Source of the DNA: CAVXEH01 sp963805305
Lineage (GTDB): Bacteria; Chloroflexota; Limnocylindria; QHBO01
Reading direction: 5' to 3'
NCBI GenBank assembly: GCA_963805305.1
Contig: CAWDTM010000004.1
Span: forward strand, 62,001-126,000
Length of the DNA stretch: 64,000 nucleotides
Made by a program: the position numbers and the translations under genes. This document shows, piece by piece, positions 32,799 through 41,105 of this stretch (position 1 is the stretch's first letter; each line of letters starts with the position of its first letter). The notes beneath the pieces were generated by a model. The model was not told where the DNA came from. It did not search any database and saw only the letters and a program-made list of their open reading frames with translations.

Positions 32799-33506
32799 TC
32801 ATCGGGCTGAGAGGTCGGCCTCGGCTGACAGCGTGGCCGCGAGGCTCGACGAGACCCATCCCGGGCGCCGGCTCTCGAGCGCGTCGAGGATGCGCGAATG
32901 GTGCTCGAGGGTTGGGATGCGGCGACGTACGCGACCCGCGTGGCCGGCCAGGTCGCCACGCAGCCGTTCGCCGAGTGCGTGGTGCACGCTGGTGAGGAAC
33001 GGGTTGTGTGCCGCTCGCACGAACGCGGCGTGGAACGCGAGGTCCGCATCGGCGATCCAGTCCGGCTGTTCGCTGCTCAGGCCCAGCCGCAGCTCTGACC
33101 ACGCCACCCATATGTGGTGCATGTCCTGGTCGGTGCGCTGGCGGGTCACCCGAGCTGCGGCCGCCAGCTCGAGGTCGCGGCGGAAACCGTGCAGCTCGGA
33201 ACGCGATGCGCGTCGCAGGGCCAGGGGGAGGTCCGCGTCGTGCCCGCCTCGTCGGACGAAGGTGCCAACGCCCTGCTCCGTCCTGAGCAGGCCCGCAAAC
33301 GTCAGCGCCACGATGGCCGCGTGCGTGGTTGGGATGCTGACGCGGAACGCGGCAGCCAGCGCGTCGACCGACGGCAGGCGGCTACCGGGGGGCAGGGCTC
33401 CCTGCACGATCTCCCGTCGAAGGGCATCGGCGACCTGCAGCCCACGAGGGAGCCGCTCAACTGGCGCGTAGGGGAGTGCCCGCCGGGGCCACCGCGAAGT
33501 CTTCAA
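32799..33506 (-). CDS. GntR/FadR-family transcriptional regulator
   Basis: 235 residues. Winged helix at about 18-85 (LQVADALRREIVQGALPPGS and PTTHAAIVALTFAGLLRTEQ, then GVGTFVRRGG) and an FCD-type helical ligand domain with the metal-binding His pattern (FHAAFVRAAHNPFL, LEHHSRIL). The start is uncertain: TTG at 33506 is the most upstream plausible codon. The start region lies on an AAGTCTT-type palindrome (33505-33521) that recurs near-identically at 61608-61624, suggesting autoregulation and one distant target. Confidence 0.85.
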   Translation of the reverse strand: MKTSRWPRRALPYAPVERLPRGLQVADALRREIVQGALPPGSRLPSVDALAAAFRVSIPTTHAAIVALTFAGLLRTEQGVGTFVRRGGHDADLPLALRRASRSELHGFRRDLELAAAARVTRQRTDQDMHHIWVAWSELRLGLSSEQPDWIADADLAFHAAFVRAAHNPFLTSVHHALGERLRGDLAGHAGRVRRRIPTLEHHSRILDALESRRPGWVSSSLAATLSAEADLSAR

Positions 33507-33521
33507 GTCTTCTAAAGAGTT
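33497..33521. promoter_or_regulatory. operator-like palindrome at the GntR gene start
   Basis: AAGTCTT-CTA-AAGAGTT (33505-33521) is a 7-3-7 palindrome with one mismatch, preceded by another AAGTCTTC (33497-33504). It shares the 13-mer GTCTTCAAGTCTT with 61602-61614. Between the GntR gene and the divergent IMPase gene, it could control either. Confidence 0.55.
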
Positions 33522-33576
33522 GGACGCGGGGGCTTATCGGCCGCTGTTGGCAGGCTTACCGGGTAGGATGGCTCGC

Positions 33577-34497
33577 ATGGTGACCGCCACTCCTCCCGGC
33601 GCGGTCTCGGCGTGGGCGGATGAGCTCGCCTTCGCGGTTGACCTGGCTCGCCGTGCCGGACGCGTGCTGCAGGATGGGTACGAGAACGTGGCAACCGTCG
33701 AGTACAAGAGCCGGCGCGACGTTGTCACCGATGTTGACTACCGATCCGAAGCGATGGTGATCGAGGCCATCCGCGATCGCTATCCCCACGATGGGATCCT
33801 CGCCGAGGAATCGGGTCGCCACGCAGGCCGCGCGGGGCGCGGGGGGCGCGCCGGGACCGGTGCGCCGGGCGGGGGCACCGGTCGCCCAGCCACGGACGGC
33901 GCGGAGTCAGGGGACGAGGCCCGAACCTGGGTGATCGATCCGCTGGACGGCACGGTGAACTATGCGAATGGCATCCCGTTCTACTGCGTCTCCATCGGCC
34001 TGGTGGCCGGCGGCCGACCAGTGGTGGGGGTGGTCCTCGATCCGGCGCGTGACGACCTGTACACCGCCACCGACGACGGGGTGGCCTCCCTCAACGACGT
34101 CCCGGTATGCGCGTCAGACAAGGAGTCGCTGGGCGACTACGTCGTGAGCCTCGCGATCATTGGACGCGGGGGTATCTGGCGGGAGCGACGAATCGCGAAG
34201 CAGATCCGCATCGGGCGACGAATGGGAAGCTCGGCGCTGGGGCTCGCGTACGTGGCCTCCGGCCGCTTCGATGCCATGATCCAGAATGGCGGACTCTCGC
34301 CGTGGGATGTGGCGGCGGCCGGGCTGATTGCCGAGCGCGGGGGTGCCACCGTCACGGACCTCGACGACGGCCCGTGGTGGTCGCTGGACCGCCACCCGAC
34401 GACCGTGAGCGTCATCGCCGCCCCGCAGCCGCATCACGGGGAGCTGGTACGCCTCTTACACCAGGTGGGCGTTTCGGTCCAGACGAGGCGTCCCTGA
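33577..34497 (+). CDS. inositol monophosphatase family protein with a Gly-rich insert
   Basis: 306 residues. Mg-dependent phosphatase fold with ILAEESG (Glu77-Glu78), WVIDPLDGTVNYANGIPFYC (Asp121, Asp124) and NGGLSPWDVAAAGLI near the end. Substrates may be inositol phosphate, histidinol phosphate or PAP. A 36-residue Gly/Arg/Ala-rich insert (about 80-116) separates the Glu and Asp motifs, where family members normally have a short loop. ATG at 33577 is 7 nt after TAGGAT (33564-33569), predicted leaderless. Confidence 0.88.
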   Translation: MVTATPPGAVSAWADELAFAVDLARRAGRVLQDGYENVATVEYKSRRDVVTDVDYRSEAMVIEAIRDRYPHDGILAEESGRHAGRAGRGGRAGTGAPGGGTGRPATDGAESGDEARTWVIDPLDGTVNYANGIPFYCVSIGLVAGGRPVVGVVLDPARDDLYTATDDGVASLNDVPVCASDKESLGDYVVSLAIIGRGGIWRERRIAKQIRIGRRMGSSALGLAYVASGRFDAMIQNGGLSPWDVAAAGLIAERGGATVTDLDDGPWWSLDRHPTTVSVIAAPQPHHGELVRLLHQVGVSVQTRRP

Positions 34498-34525
34498 TCA
34501 GAGGGGACCCGCATGCACCGCCCGG

Positions 34526-35197
34526 TCAGGCGCCAAACCGGGCATCGCGGAGCACCGTGGCAAGCATCGCCAGGGTCCGGGCGGTCGCGCCCCAGATCCG
34601 CTGCCCGGCGTACCGGTACACCGCCACCTGCAGGGTCCACTCCCGGACTTCGATCTCTTCCTCGGTGACCGCGTCGGGCAACAGCAGGCGACGCAGCGGC
34701 AGCTCGACGATTGCAGCCACCTCGCCCACCTGCGGCAGGAGACGCGGACGTTCCGCGAGCGCGCCGACGAACGGTCGGACCTCGAAGTTGCTGACCGGGA
34801 TCCAGACCGGATCGAGCTCGCCCAGGAGATGAACCGCGTCCGGTGAGATCCGGATCTCCTCCCAGGCCTCTCGCAGGGCGGCGGCTGCCGGACCCGCATC
34901 GGTGGGATCCACGGCCCCGCCCGGCAGGGAGACCTCGCCCGCGTGGGCGCGCAGGTCGGGCTGGCGGACGGTGAGCGGAACCGACAGCTCTCCGCCGTCG
35001 CCGGGGTAGATTGCGAGGAGGGTTGCGGCCGCCCGCGCCGGTGGAACGGTGGACCGGTCAAAGCGCGGACGTCCAACCCCGGCTCCGCTGTCACGCGGCA
35101 CGAAGCGTGGATCGACCGGGATCGGTCGCTCCACACGACCCAGCGCATCGGCAACGGCCTCCATCCAGCCTGCTCGACCCCGTAGAATCGGCTCCAT
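34526..35197 (-). CDS. Nudix hydrolase, CoA pyrophosphatase-like
   Basis: 223 residues from ATG 35197. The Nudix box is LPGGAVDPTDAGPAAAALRE followed by AWEEI, in the form used by CoA diphosphatases (NudL/PCD1), with Asp at the first acidic position. The preceding LRAHAGEVSLPGG agrees with the UPF0035 motif of that group. The C-terminal part is YAGQRIWGATARTLAMLATV. Two starts are possible: 35197 has AGGAGG only 2 nt away and overlaps the start of the divergent gene by 2 bases; 35164 (MEAVADALG) has a weaker site but a better spacing. Confidence 0.85.
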   Translation of the reverse strand: MEPILRGRAGWMEAVADALGRVERPIPVDPRFVPRDSGAGVGRPRFDRSTVPPARAAATLLAIYPGDGGELSVPLTVRQPDLRAHAGEVSLPGGAVDPTDAGPAAAALREAWEEIRISPDAVHLLGELDPVWIPVSNFEVRPFVGALAERPRLLPQVGEVAAIVELPLRRLLLPDAVTEEEIEVREWTLQVAVYRYAGQRIWGATARTLAMLATVLRDARFGA

Positions 35198-35648
35198 GAC
35201 CTCCTCGAGCTCGTCCTCGCCCGATCGTGACGACCGCGTCCGTGCGGCGATCCACCGTACCCAGATCCTGACCAGCCGGACGCCGCACTTCACCACGCAG
35301 ACGCGGAGGGAGGCAACTGCGGCGCTGGCCACGCTCGACCGCCAGCTGGGCCTCAACCAGGTCAACGCTGCCGAATCCGCCGCCGCGCTGGAGAAGCTCT
35401 TCCACGCCCACGCCTCGCTGATCTTTGGCCTCCTGCGGGACGCCGATTTCGCCGAGCGCTTCGCACCCGCACTGCGGGAGCTGGGCCTTCGCGGAATCTC
35501 GCAGCGCCTCGACGAGGTCACCCATTCGGTGATGGCCGAGCCGATAGCCGGCCCAACCGGCGGGCGCCGGCATCGCGACGACCTGCCTGCCGAGGAGCGC
35601 ACCGACGCGGCTGGCAACCCGCTGCCTCCACCTCCGGGCTACTACTGA
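35196..35648 (+). CDS. hypothetical alpha-helical protein
   Basis: 150 residues. A Ser-rich start, a helical middle (TRREATAALATLDRQLGLNQ, AESAAALEKLFHAHASLIFG) and a Pro/Gly C-terminus (GNPLPPPPGYY). No family recognised. ATG at 35196 is 7 nt after TAGAAT (35183-35188), predicted leaderless. It is divergent from the Nudix gene and ends one base before the convergent EcfA gene. Confidence 0.65.
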   Translation: MTSSSSSSPDRDDRVRAAIHRTQILTSRTPHFTTQTRREATAALATLDRQLGLNQVNAAESAAALEKLFHAHASLIFGLLRDADFAERFAPALRELGLRGISQRLDEVTHSVMAEPIAGPTGGRRHRDDLPAEERTDAAGNPLPPPPGYY

Positions 35649-35649
35649 G

Positions 35650-36471
35650 TCAGCCGGCCCCCGCCGCCCCCGCCAGCGTGCTCACCAGCCGAGCATCCGT
35701 CGGCGTGGACCCCAGACCCAGCCGCTCCCCGATGACCGCCGCCAGCGGCGGCTCGAGGTAGGTCGAGGCCAGGGCATCCCACGCCGGCGCGGCGAACACC
35801 GTCTCGGGAGGCCCGTCGAGGGCGATGGTTCCGCCGCGCATCACGACCACCCGATCGAAGGTCTCCGCGACGAAGCGCATGTCGTGGCTGATGGCGACCA
35901 CGGTCCGTCCGTCGGCGTGGACCCGGTCGATGACGGAGCGGACACGGTGAACCCCGGTCTCGTCCTGGCCGGTGGTCGGTTCGTCGAGCACCAGGATCGG
36001 CGTGGCCATGGCCAGGATCGATGCGAGGGCGAGGAGCTTGCGCCGGGACGATCCCAGGTCATAGGGGTTCGTGCGGCCGGCCGCCTCCAGGCCCACCGAT
36101 GCCAGCGCCTCCTCCACCGCGGCGCGCAGCCCGGCACCCCGCATCCCCAGGTTGCGCGGCCCGTACTCGACCTCCGCGCGCACGGAGCCGGCGAAGATCT
36201 GGCGGTCGGGATCCTGGAAGACCAACCCGACGCGGTGCGCCAGCGAGGCGACCGTCAGCGAGCCGATGTCGTGCCCGTCGAGCAGGACGCGTCCCTCCGT
36301 TGGTCGCAGGAGCCCGTTCCAGTGGCGGACGAGCGTCGACTTGCCGCTGCCGTTCTGCCCCACGATCGCGACCCGCTCGCCGGCACCGATGCGGAGCGTC
36401 ACGCCGCCGAGGGCGCGAACCCCGCTGTCTCGATAGACATGGACCACCCCTTCCAGGTGGAGGGTGGCCAT
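35650..36471 (-). CDS. energy-coupling factor transporter ATPase
   Basis: 273 residues, one of two ECF ATPases. Walker A GQNGSGKST (38-46) and Walker B ILVLDEPTTGQD are intact, and AISHDMRFVAETFDRV holds the H-loop. The usual LSGGQ signature is replaced by LGSSRRKLLALA. Asymmetric signatures are seen in ECF ATPase pairs, but this one is quite divergent. Last gene of the operon S-T-A-A, overlapping its paralog by one base. Confidence 0.9.
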   Translation of the reverse strand: MATLHLEGVVHVYRDSGVRALGGVTLRIGAGERVAIVGQNGSGKSTLVRHWNGLLRPTEGRVLLDGHDIGSLTVASLAHRVGLVFQDPDRQIFAGSVRAEVEYGPRNLGMRGAGLRAAVEEALASVGLEAAGRTNPYDLGSSRRKLLALASILAMATPILVLDEPTTGQDETGVHRVRSVIDRVHADGRTVVAISHDMRFVAETFDRVVVMRGGTIALDGPPETVFAAPAWDALASTYLEPPLAAVIGERLGLGSTPTDARLVSTLAGAAGAG

Positions 36472-37289
36472 CAGGCGCGACCTGCCTCGAGCGCGCGCTC
36501 GATGAGCGGCGCCGCCAGCCCGGCGGCCTCGGCGAGCCGCCGGATCCGCACCGCGGACGGCGGGGCGATGCCGAGGTCGGTGAGGCGCTGGTCGGCGAGC
36601 AGCGACCGGGCTTCGCCCTCCGCGGCGACCCGGCCGTCGGCCAGGGCCACGACCCGGTCGCAGACGCTCGCGAGCAGGTCCGTCTTCTGCTCCGCGATCA
36701 GGATCGAGGCGCCGCCGGCGGCCAGGTTGCGAATCGCGTCCGACACGAGCCGGCTGCCGGCGGGGTCGAGCTGGGCCGTGGGCTCGTCGAGCACGAGGTG
36801 GCGCGGCGCCAGGGCCAGCAGCCCGGCCATCGCCACCAGCTGCTGCTGCCCGCCGGAGAGCCGGTCCGGGTTCCGTGCTGCGAGATCGGTGATGGCCAGC
36901 GCCTCCAGCGCCGCCTCTGTCCGCGACAGGACATCCGCGCGCGGGATGCCCAGGTTCATGGGTCCGAACGCCACCTCTTCGTAGACCGTGGTGGCAACCC
37001 CGGAGAGCTGGGTCCCCGGGTTCTGGAAGCCAATGGCGACCTCCGTCGCGAGCGCGTGCATGGGGCGGCCGGCGGTATCGATTCCGTCGAGCAGCACCCG
37101 ACCGGCCAGCCGCCCGCCGATCGTCCTCGGCGCGAGGCCGCTGGCGACCAGGCAGAGGGTGGATTTCCCCGCCTCGCCGGCGCCAACCAGGCCGACGACC
37201 TCCCCATCGCGCAGCTCCAGGCTCACGTCGACGAGCGATGGATGCAGGGCCCCGGCATATCGGTACGAGACGGCGTCGAGGGTCAGCAT
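36471..37289 (-). CDS. energy-coupling factor transporter ATPase
   Basis: 272 residues, second ECF ATPase. Walker A GAGEAGKST (36-44), Q-loop IGFQNPGTQL, canonical signature LSGGQQQLVAMAGLLAL and Walker B HLVLDEPTAQLD. It presumably pairs with the neighbouring ATPase whose signature is degenerate, so one composite site would be canonical and the other not. Starts just after ecfT (37294). Confidence 0.92.
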   Translation of the reverse strand: MLTLDAVSYRYAGALHPSLVDVSLELRDGEVVGLVGAGEAGKSTLCLVASGLAPRTIGGRLAGRVLLDGIDTAGRPMHALATEVAIGFQNPGTQLSGVATTVYEEVAFGPMNLGIPRADVLSRTEAALEALAITDLAARNPDRLSGGQQQLVAMAGLLALAPRHLVLDEPTAQLDPAGSRLVSDAIRNLAAGGASILIAEQKTDLLASVCDRVVALADGRVAAEGEARSLLADQRLTDLGIAPPSAVRIRRLAEAAGLAAPLIERALEAGRA

Positions 37290-37293
37290 CGGC

Positions 37294-38100
37294 TCAGCCG
37301 ATCCATCCCGCCACCCGACCCGCGATGAGGACCAGGAGCCCGGCTAGGAGCAGCCAGCGTACGGCGCGCTGCGACACCGTGTCCGCCGGAGACCAGAGCA
37401 GGGTGCGGCGCCCGGGACGGGTGAAGCCGCGCGCCTCGAGGGCCATGGTGCGCTCCTCGACCTCCGCGATGGATCCCAGGATCACGGGCCCGACCAGGGG
37501 GAGGATCCCACGCGCCCGGCGCAGCAGCGAGCCCTCGGTGTCCAGGCCGCGGGCACGCTGGGCCGCGGTGATCTGGGCCGCTCGTTCGACCATGGCGGGC
37601 ACGGTCTGCACGGACGCATTGGCCACGAACGCGACCCTCGGCGAGATCCCGCGCCGCTCGAGGTCGACCACCAGGTCGTGGGGTCGCGTCGTCAGGTAGA
37701 AGAGGGTGATGGCGCCGGAGATGGCCATGATCCGGACCAGGATCTCGACCGCGAACCACAGACCCTCGGCGGTGGCGCTGACCGGGCCCAGCTGCAGCAG
37801 CACCTGCCGCCCGCCGGGATAGAAGAACAGGTTGATGAGCAACGCGGAGATCGCGATCGGCAACGAGAGCAGCAGCGAGGTGCGCACAAGGCGGCGCAGC
37901 ACCCGGGCGGCGGCTGCCGGAACCACGATCGCGATGATCCCCAACCCCACCGGACCCCAGATGCCGCCCAGCACCACCGCGGAGATGGCCGTGACCGTGG
38001 CCAGGGCCGCCTTGGTGAGCGGGTTCAGGCGATGGAAGGCGCTGGGTTGCTCGGGGCGCAGGTACGCCGGGACGGCAACGGCGGCGGCAGGCTCGGTCAG
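37294..38100 (-). CDS. ecfT: energy-coupling factor transporter transmembrane protein, CTG start
   Basis: 268 residues with the EcfT N-terminal motif FHRLNPLTKAALATVTAISA, several helices and the coupling segments VDLERRGISPRVAFVANASV and AQRARGLD. The first ATG/GTG in frame (37977) comes after the conserved HRLNPLTK motif and would remove it. Upstream to the previous stop there is no ATG, GTG or TTG. CTG at 38100 overlaps the TGA of the S-component gene as CTGA and has GGAGG 7-8 nt upstream, so CTG is the likely start. Confidence 0.85.
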   Translation of the reverse strand: MTEPAAAVAVPAYLRPEQPSAFHRLNPLTKAALATVTAISAVVLGGIWGPVGLGIIAIVVPAAAARVLRRLVRTSLLLSLPIAISALLINLFFYPGGRQVLLQLGPVSATAEGLWFAVEILVRIMAISGAITLFYLTTRPHDLVVDLERRGISPRVAFVANASVQTVPAMVERAAQITAAQRARGLDTEGSLLRRARGILPLVGPVILGSIAEVEERTMALEARGFTRPGRRTLLWSPADTVSQRAVRWLLLAGLLVLIAGRVAGWIG

Positions 38101-39146
38101 CCGATGACCTCCACCTCGTTCGACTCCACCAGGCGCTCACCCTGCGGGAAGCGGGCCTTGGTCCGGCGCGCCATGGCGTTGAGGATCAGGTACACGGTGG
38201 AGAAGGTGATGACCTTGTCGACCGGGTCGGAGAGGAGCCCCTGCTGGAACGTGGCGAACTGGATGTCGGAGCCGGCCTGCCGGAAGGCAGCCACCAGGAA
38301 GTCCGTCCCTGCGCCGGTCACCCCGCTGAACAGGTTTGCGGCGATGGGCGCGCTGATCAGGGCCGCGACGACGCCGGTCACCACCCCGGCCACCACGACG
38401 TAGGCGACCGTGAGATCCCGTCGCAGGAAGAGCAGGGCCAGGAAGCCGGCGATCGCGCCCAGGAACAGGAGGGCGACGAGCCAGCCCAGGATCACGAAGA
38501 CGGCGTCGACGTTTGCCTGGTCGCCGAAGAACGCAAAACCGGTGTTGTAGAACCGGGACCAGGCGTAGAAGGCCAGTCCGCCGACGATCGCGAGCGCAAC
38601 GACGCCACCGATCGCCAGCTCGCCGATGGAGCGGTTCGGGCGCGGCCGCATCCAGCCCATCCGGCCGAAGATGCCAGCGAGCAGGCCAATCACCGCGGCC
38701 ACGATGGCGAAGGCCGCCGAGGCGCTTCCCTGGAACGGGGGCGGCACCACGTACGTCCACAGGATGTTGGCCAGGAAGCCAGTGAGCGCACCGGGGATCG
38801 GTCCGGCCAGGACGCCCACCAGGATGGTGCCGATGGAGTCGAGGTAGACGGGAATCTTCAGGGCCGCGGCCACGGTCTGGCCCAGGATGATGTTGATGGC
38901 GATCGCCAGCGGCATGAGCACGATGGTCCGCGTGTCGAACTGGCTCGCGATGGAGTCCAGGCGACCGGTCTGCAGGTACTCGATGCCGGCGTAGACGACG
39001 AACCCCACGACGAGCGCGATGGCGGTGACGAGGGCCCAGTTGTTGCTGTTCTCGCCGGTGAAGGTCCCCACCAGGAGGATCCCGAGGTACGCGACCAGGG
39101 CGAACGCGACGATCGCTGCCAGGATCCGGATCCAGCGCTGTGACAC
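38097..39146 (-). CDS. ECF transporter S-component-like substrate-binding membrane protein
   Basis: 349 residues, larger than typical 180-220-residue S components, with about nine helices. The part PVYLDSIGTILVGVLAGPIPGALTG is the membrane motif of S components of the HmpT/QueT-like group (my reading). The N-terminal helix pair and a long middle section (residues 170-235) add to the size. GTG at 39146 has GGAGG upstream. A nucleoside hydrolase gene lies immediately upstream on the same strand, so a nucleoside or base is a reasonable substrate guess. Confidence 0.8.
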   Translation of the reverse strand: MSQRWIRILAAIVAFALVAYLGILLVGTFTGENSNNWALVTAIALVVGFVVYAGIEYLQTGRLDSIASQFDTRTIVLMPLAIAINIILGQTVAAALKIPVYLDSIGTILVGVLAGPIPGALTGFLANILWTYVVPPPFQGSASAAFAIVAAVIGLLAGIFGRMGWMRPRPNRSIGELAIGGVVALAIVGGLAFYAWSRFYNTGFAFFGDQANVDAVFVILGWLVALLFLGAIAGFLALLFLRRDLTVAYVVVAGVVTGVVAALISAPIAANLFSGVTGAGTDFLVAAFRQAGSDIQFATFQQGLLSDPVDKVITFSTVYLILNAMARRTKARFPQGERLVESNEVEVIG

Positions 39147-39174
39147 GGTGCGAACCTCCGCTACGGTCGGTGCG

Positions 39175-40188
39175 TTACTCGGCTGGCGCGCCGCATGCCC
39201 GTGCCAGGCGGCCGAGCAGCTCGGCTTTCATGGCCTCCGCGTCGATCGCCGTCGCGATGGTAACCGTCGGCCGGTCCATCGCATCGGTCCGGTAGAGGCT
39301 CCCGGCCACGGCCGGGTCCTCGCCCGTGTCGCACGCAAGCCGCGCGTCAACCGATTCGGTGACGAGGTCCGGACGCAGGAGGGCGGCGATGAGGGTCACG
39401 GGGTCGTGCAGGTAGCATCCGTCGATCCCATCGGCCTTGCGGTGGTAGCCGACGTAGAAGCGGATGGCATCCCGAACGATGCCGGACAGATGCGTGTCGG
39501 GCAGGACCCGCAGGTCGTCCATGGTGAAGATCACGTCCTGCGTGGCGTCGAGCGGGAAGATGCGGCTGATCGCCCCGCGCTGGAGGCACAGCTCGGCGGC
39601 CTCCGGATCGACGCAGGCGTTCCACTCGCCGGTCTCGGTGGTATTGCCGCGATCCTCGAGCGTGCCACCCATCCAGACCAGCTCGCGCAGCCCGGTTGCC
39701 AGGTCCACGTCCTCGGTCAGCGCGGCCCCGAGGTTCGTGAGCGGACCGAGCGCCACGACGCTCATCTCGCCCGGATGGCGGTCGACGTGGGCCGCCACGT
39801 AGCGCGAGGCGGGGATGGCCGTGTACTCGGTGGTCCCCAGCGCGCGATCCTCGCCGCGCATCTCGACGTAGCCCGTGCCGGTGGGCCCGTGCGTGTCGTA
39901 CGCGGTCCGCAGGCGTCGCACGAGGGGGCGCGCCGCCCCGATGCTGACCGGGACGTCGCCGCGTCCGGCCAGGTGGAGGATCTTTCCGGTGTTGCGCGCG
40001 ACGTGCTGCAGCTCGACGTTGCCGGCAACGCAGGTCGCACCCCGCAGGTTCAGCTCGGGGGCGGTGGCGGCGATGAGCAGCGCCACCATGTCGTCGATGC
40101 CCGTGTCGACATCGAGGATCACGGGGCGGGGCGGCGGGGTTGGCACAGCATCTCCCTGGGGCGCCACCACCTGCTCGAGACCCTCCAT
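39175..40188 (-). CDS. inosine-uridine preferring nucleoside hydrolase
   Basis: 337 residues. The calcium-binding DVDTGIDDMVALLIAATA is the hallmark of nucleoside hydrolases; GNVELQHVARNTGKILHLAG, VALGPLTNLGAAL, and WMGGTLEDRGNTTETGEWN follow in the family order. It hydrolyses the N-glycosidic bond to give base and ribose. ATG at 40188 is 8 nt after TAGGAT (complement of 40197-40202), whose TAG is also the stop of the HMG-CoA lyase gene. The ECF transporter operon follows 28 bases downstream and may share its substrate. Confidence 0.92.
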   Translation of the reverse strand: MEGLEQVVAPQGDAVPTPPPRPVILDVDTGIDDMVALLIAATAPELNLRGATCVAGNVELQHVARNTGKILHLAGRGDVPVSIGAARPLVRRLRTAYDTHGPTGTGYVEMRGEDRALGTTEYTAIPASRYVAAHVDRHPGEMSVVALGPLTNLGAALTEDVDLATGLRELVWMGGTLEDRGNTTETGEWNACVDPEAAELCLQRGAISRIFPLDATQDVIFTMDDLRVLPDTHLSGIVRDAIRFYVGYHRKADGIDGCYLHDPVTLIAALLRPDLVTESVDARLACDTGEDPAVAGSLYRTDAMDRPTVTIATAIDAEAMKAELLGRLARACGAPAE

Positions 40189-40199
40189 CGGCTCCAATC

Positions 40200-41105
40200 C
40201 TACCGAGTCGGCCAACCCCCGGCGCGGCCGACCTTCGAGCCGAGGGGCCGGCCAAGCGCGTCCGCGATGAAGCGTGCCGCGGCGAGGACCCGGTCCAGGT
40301 CCACGCCATGGCGCATCCCCTCGCGATCGAGGAGGTAGACGAGGTCCTCCGTCGCGAGGTTGCCGGCGCTTCCCGGGGCGAACGGCGAGCCGCCGGTGCC
40401 TCCGGTCGAAGCGTCGAAGGTCCGGAACCCGAGCTCCAGGGCGGTCACCACGTTGGCCAGGGCGGTCCCCCGGGTGTCGTGGAAGTGCAGGCCGATGGCG
40501 TCGGCGCCGATCCCGGCGCCGGCCAGCGCTCCGAGCACCCGGCGCACGTCGGCCGGCCCGGCGGCGCCCACCGTGTCGCTGATCCCCAGCTCGTCCACGC
40601 CCAGGGCCAGGAGCGCATGGCTCACCTCGACGACCGCGCGCTCCGGCACCTCGCCGGTGTACGGGCAGCCGAACGCGGTGCTCACGTAGGCCCGCACCCA
40701 CCAGCCGCGCTCGCGCGCGGTGGCCACGATTGGCGCGAACGCCGCCAGCGATTCCGCGATGCTCATGTTGATGTTGTGCCGCGCGTAGGAATCCGTGGCG
40801 GCGGTGAAGACGCAGATGGCGTCCAACCCCACGGCCACCGCCCGCTCCAGCCCCCGGGCGTTCGGGACGAGTGCGGCGTAGCGGACGCCGGGACGTCGGT
40901 CGAGGCGCGCCATCAGCTCGTCGGCGTCGGCCAGCTGGGGGATCGCCCTCGGGGAGACGAAGCTGGTCGCCTCGATCTCGCGGAGGCCCGCGTCGGCGAG
41001 AAGGTCGCAGAAACGGAGCTTGTCCTCGACGGAGACGACGGTCGACTCTGCCTGGAGTCCGTCGCGAGGCCCTACCTCGTGGATGCGAACCTCGGGCTGG
41101 CTCAC
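40200..41105 (-). CDS. hydroxymethylglutaryl-CoA lyase
   Basis: 301 residues, DRE-TIM metallolyase with VGPRDGLQAESTVV at the active site, RIHEVGPRDG at the start, TAFGCPYTGEVPE (catalytic Cys) and GLHFHDTRGTALANVVTAL (metal His). It cleaves HMG-CoA to acetyl-CoA and acetoacetate, the last step of leucine breakdown. GTG at 41105 overlaps the stop of the biotin carboxylase gene as GTGA. Encoded with the other leucine-pathway genes at 41-47.6 kb. Confidence 0.93.
   Translation of the reverse strand: MSQPEVRIHEVGPRDGLQAESTVVSVEDKLRFCDLLADAGLREIEATSFVSPRAIPQLADADELMARLDRRPGVRYAALVPNARGLERAVAVGLDAICVFTAATDSYARHNINMSIAESLAAFAPIVATARERGWWVRAYVSTAFGCPYTGEVPERAVVEVSHALLALGVDELGISDTVGAAGPADVRRVLGALAGAGIGADAIGLHFHDTRGTALANVVTALELGFRTFDASTGGTGGSPFAPGSAGNLATEDLVYLLDREGMRHGVDLDRVLAAARFIADALGRPLGSKVGRAGGWPTR

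Noticed and set aside
30757..33111. A 784-codon minus-strand frame reading from before the nucleoside phosphorylase through hpd
   Set aside because: The first half is a shadow frame over the phosphorylase and regulator genes; the hpd protein begins at the ATG at 31926 with its own promoter.
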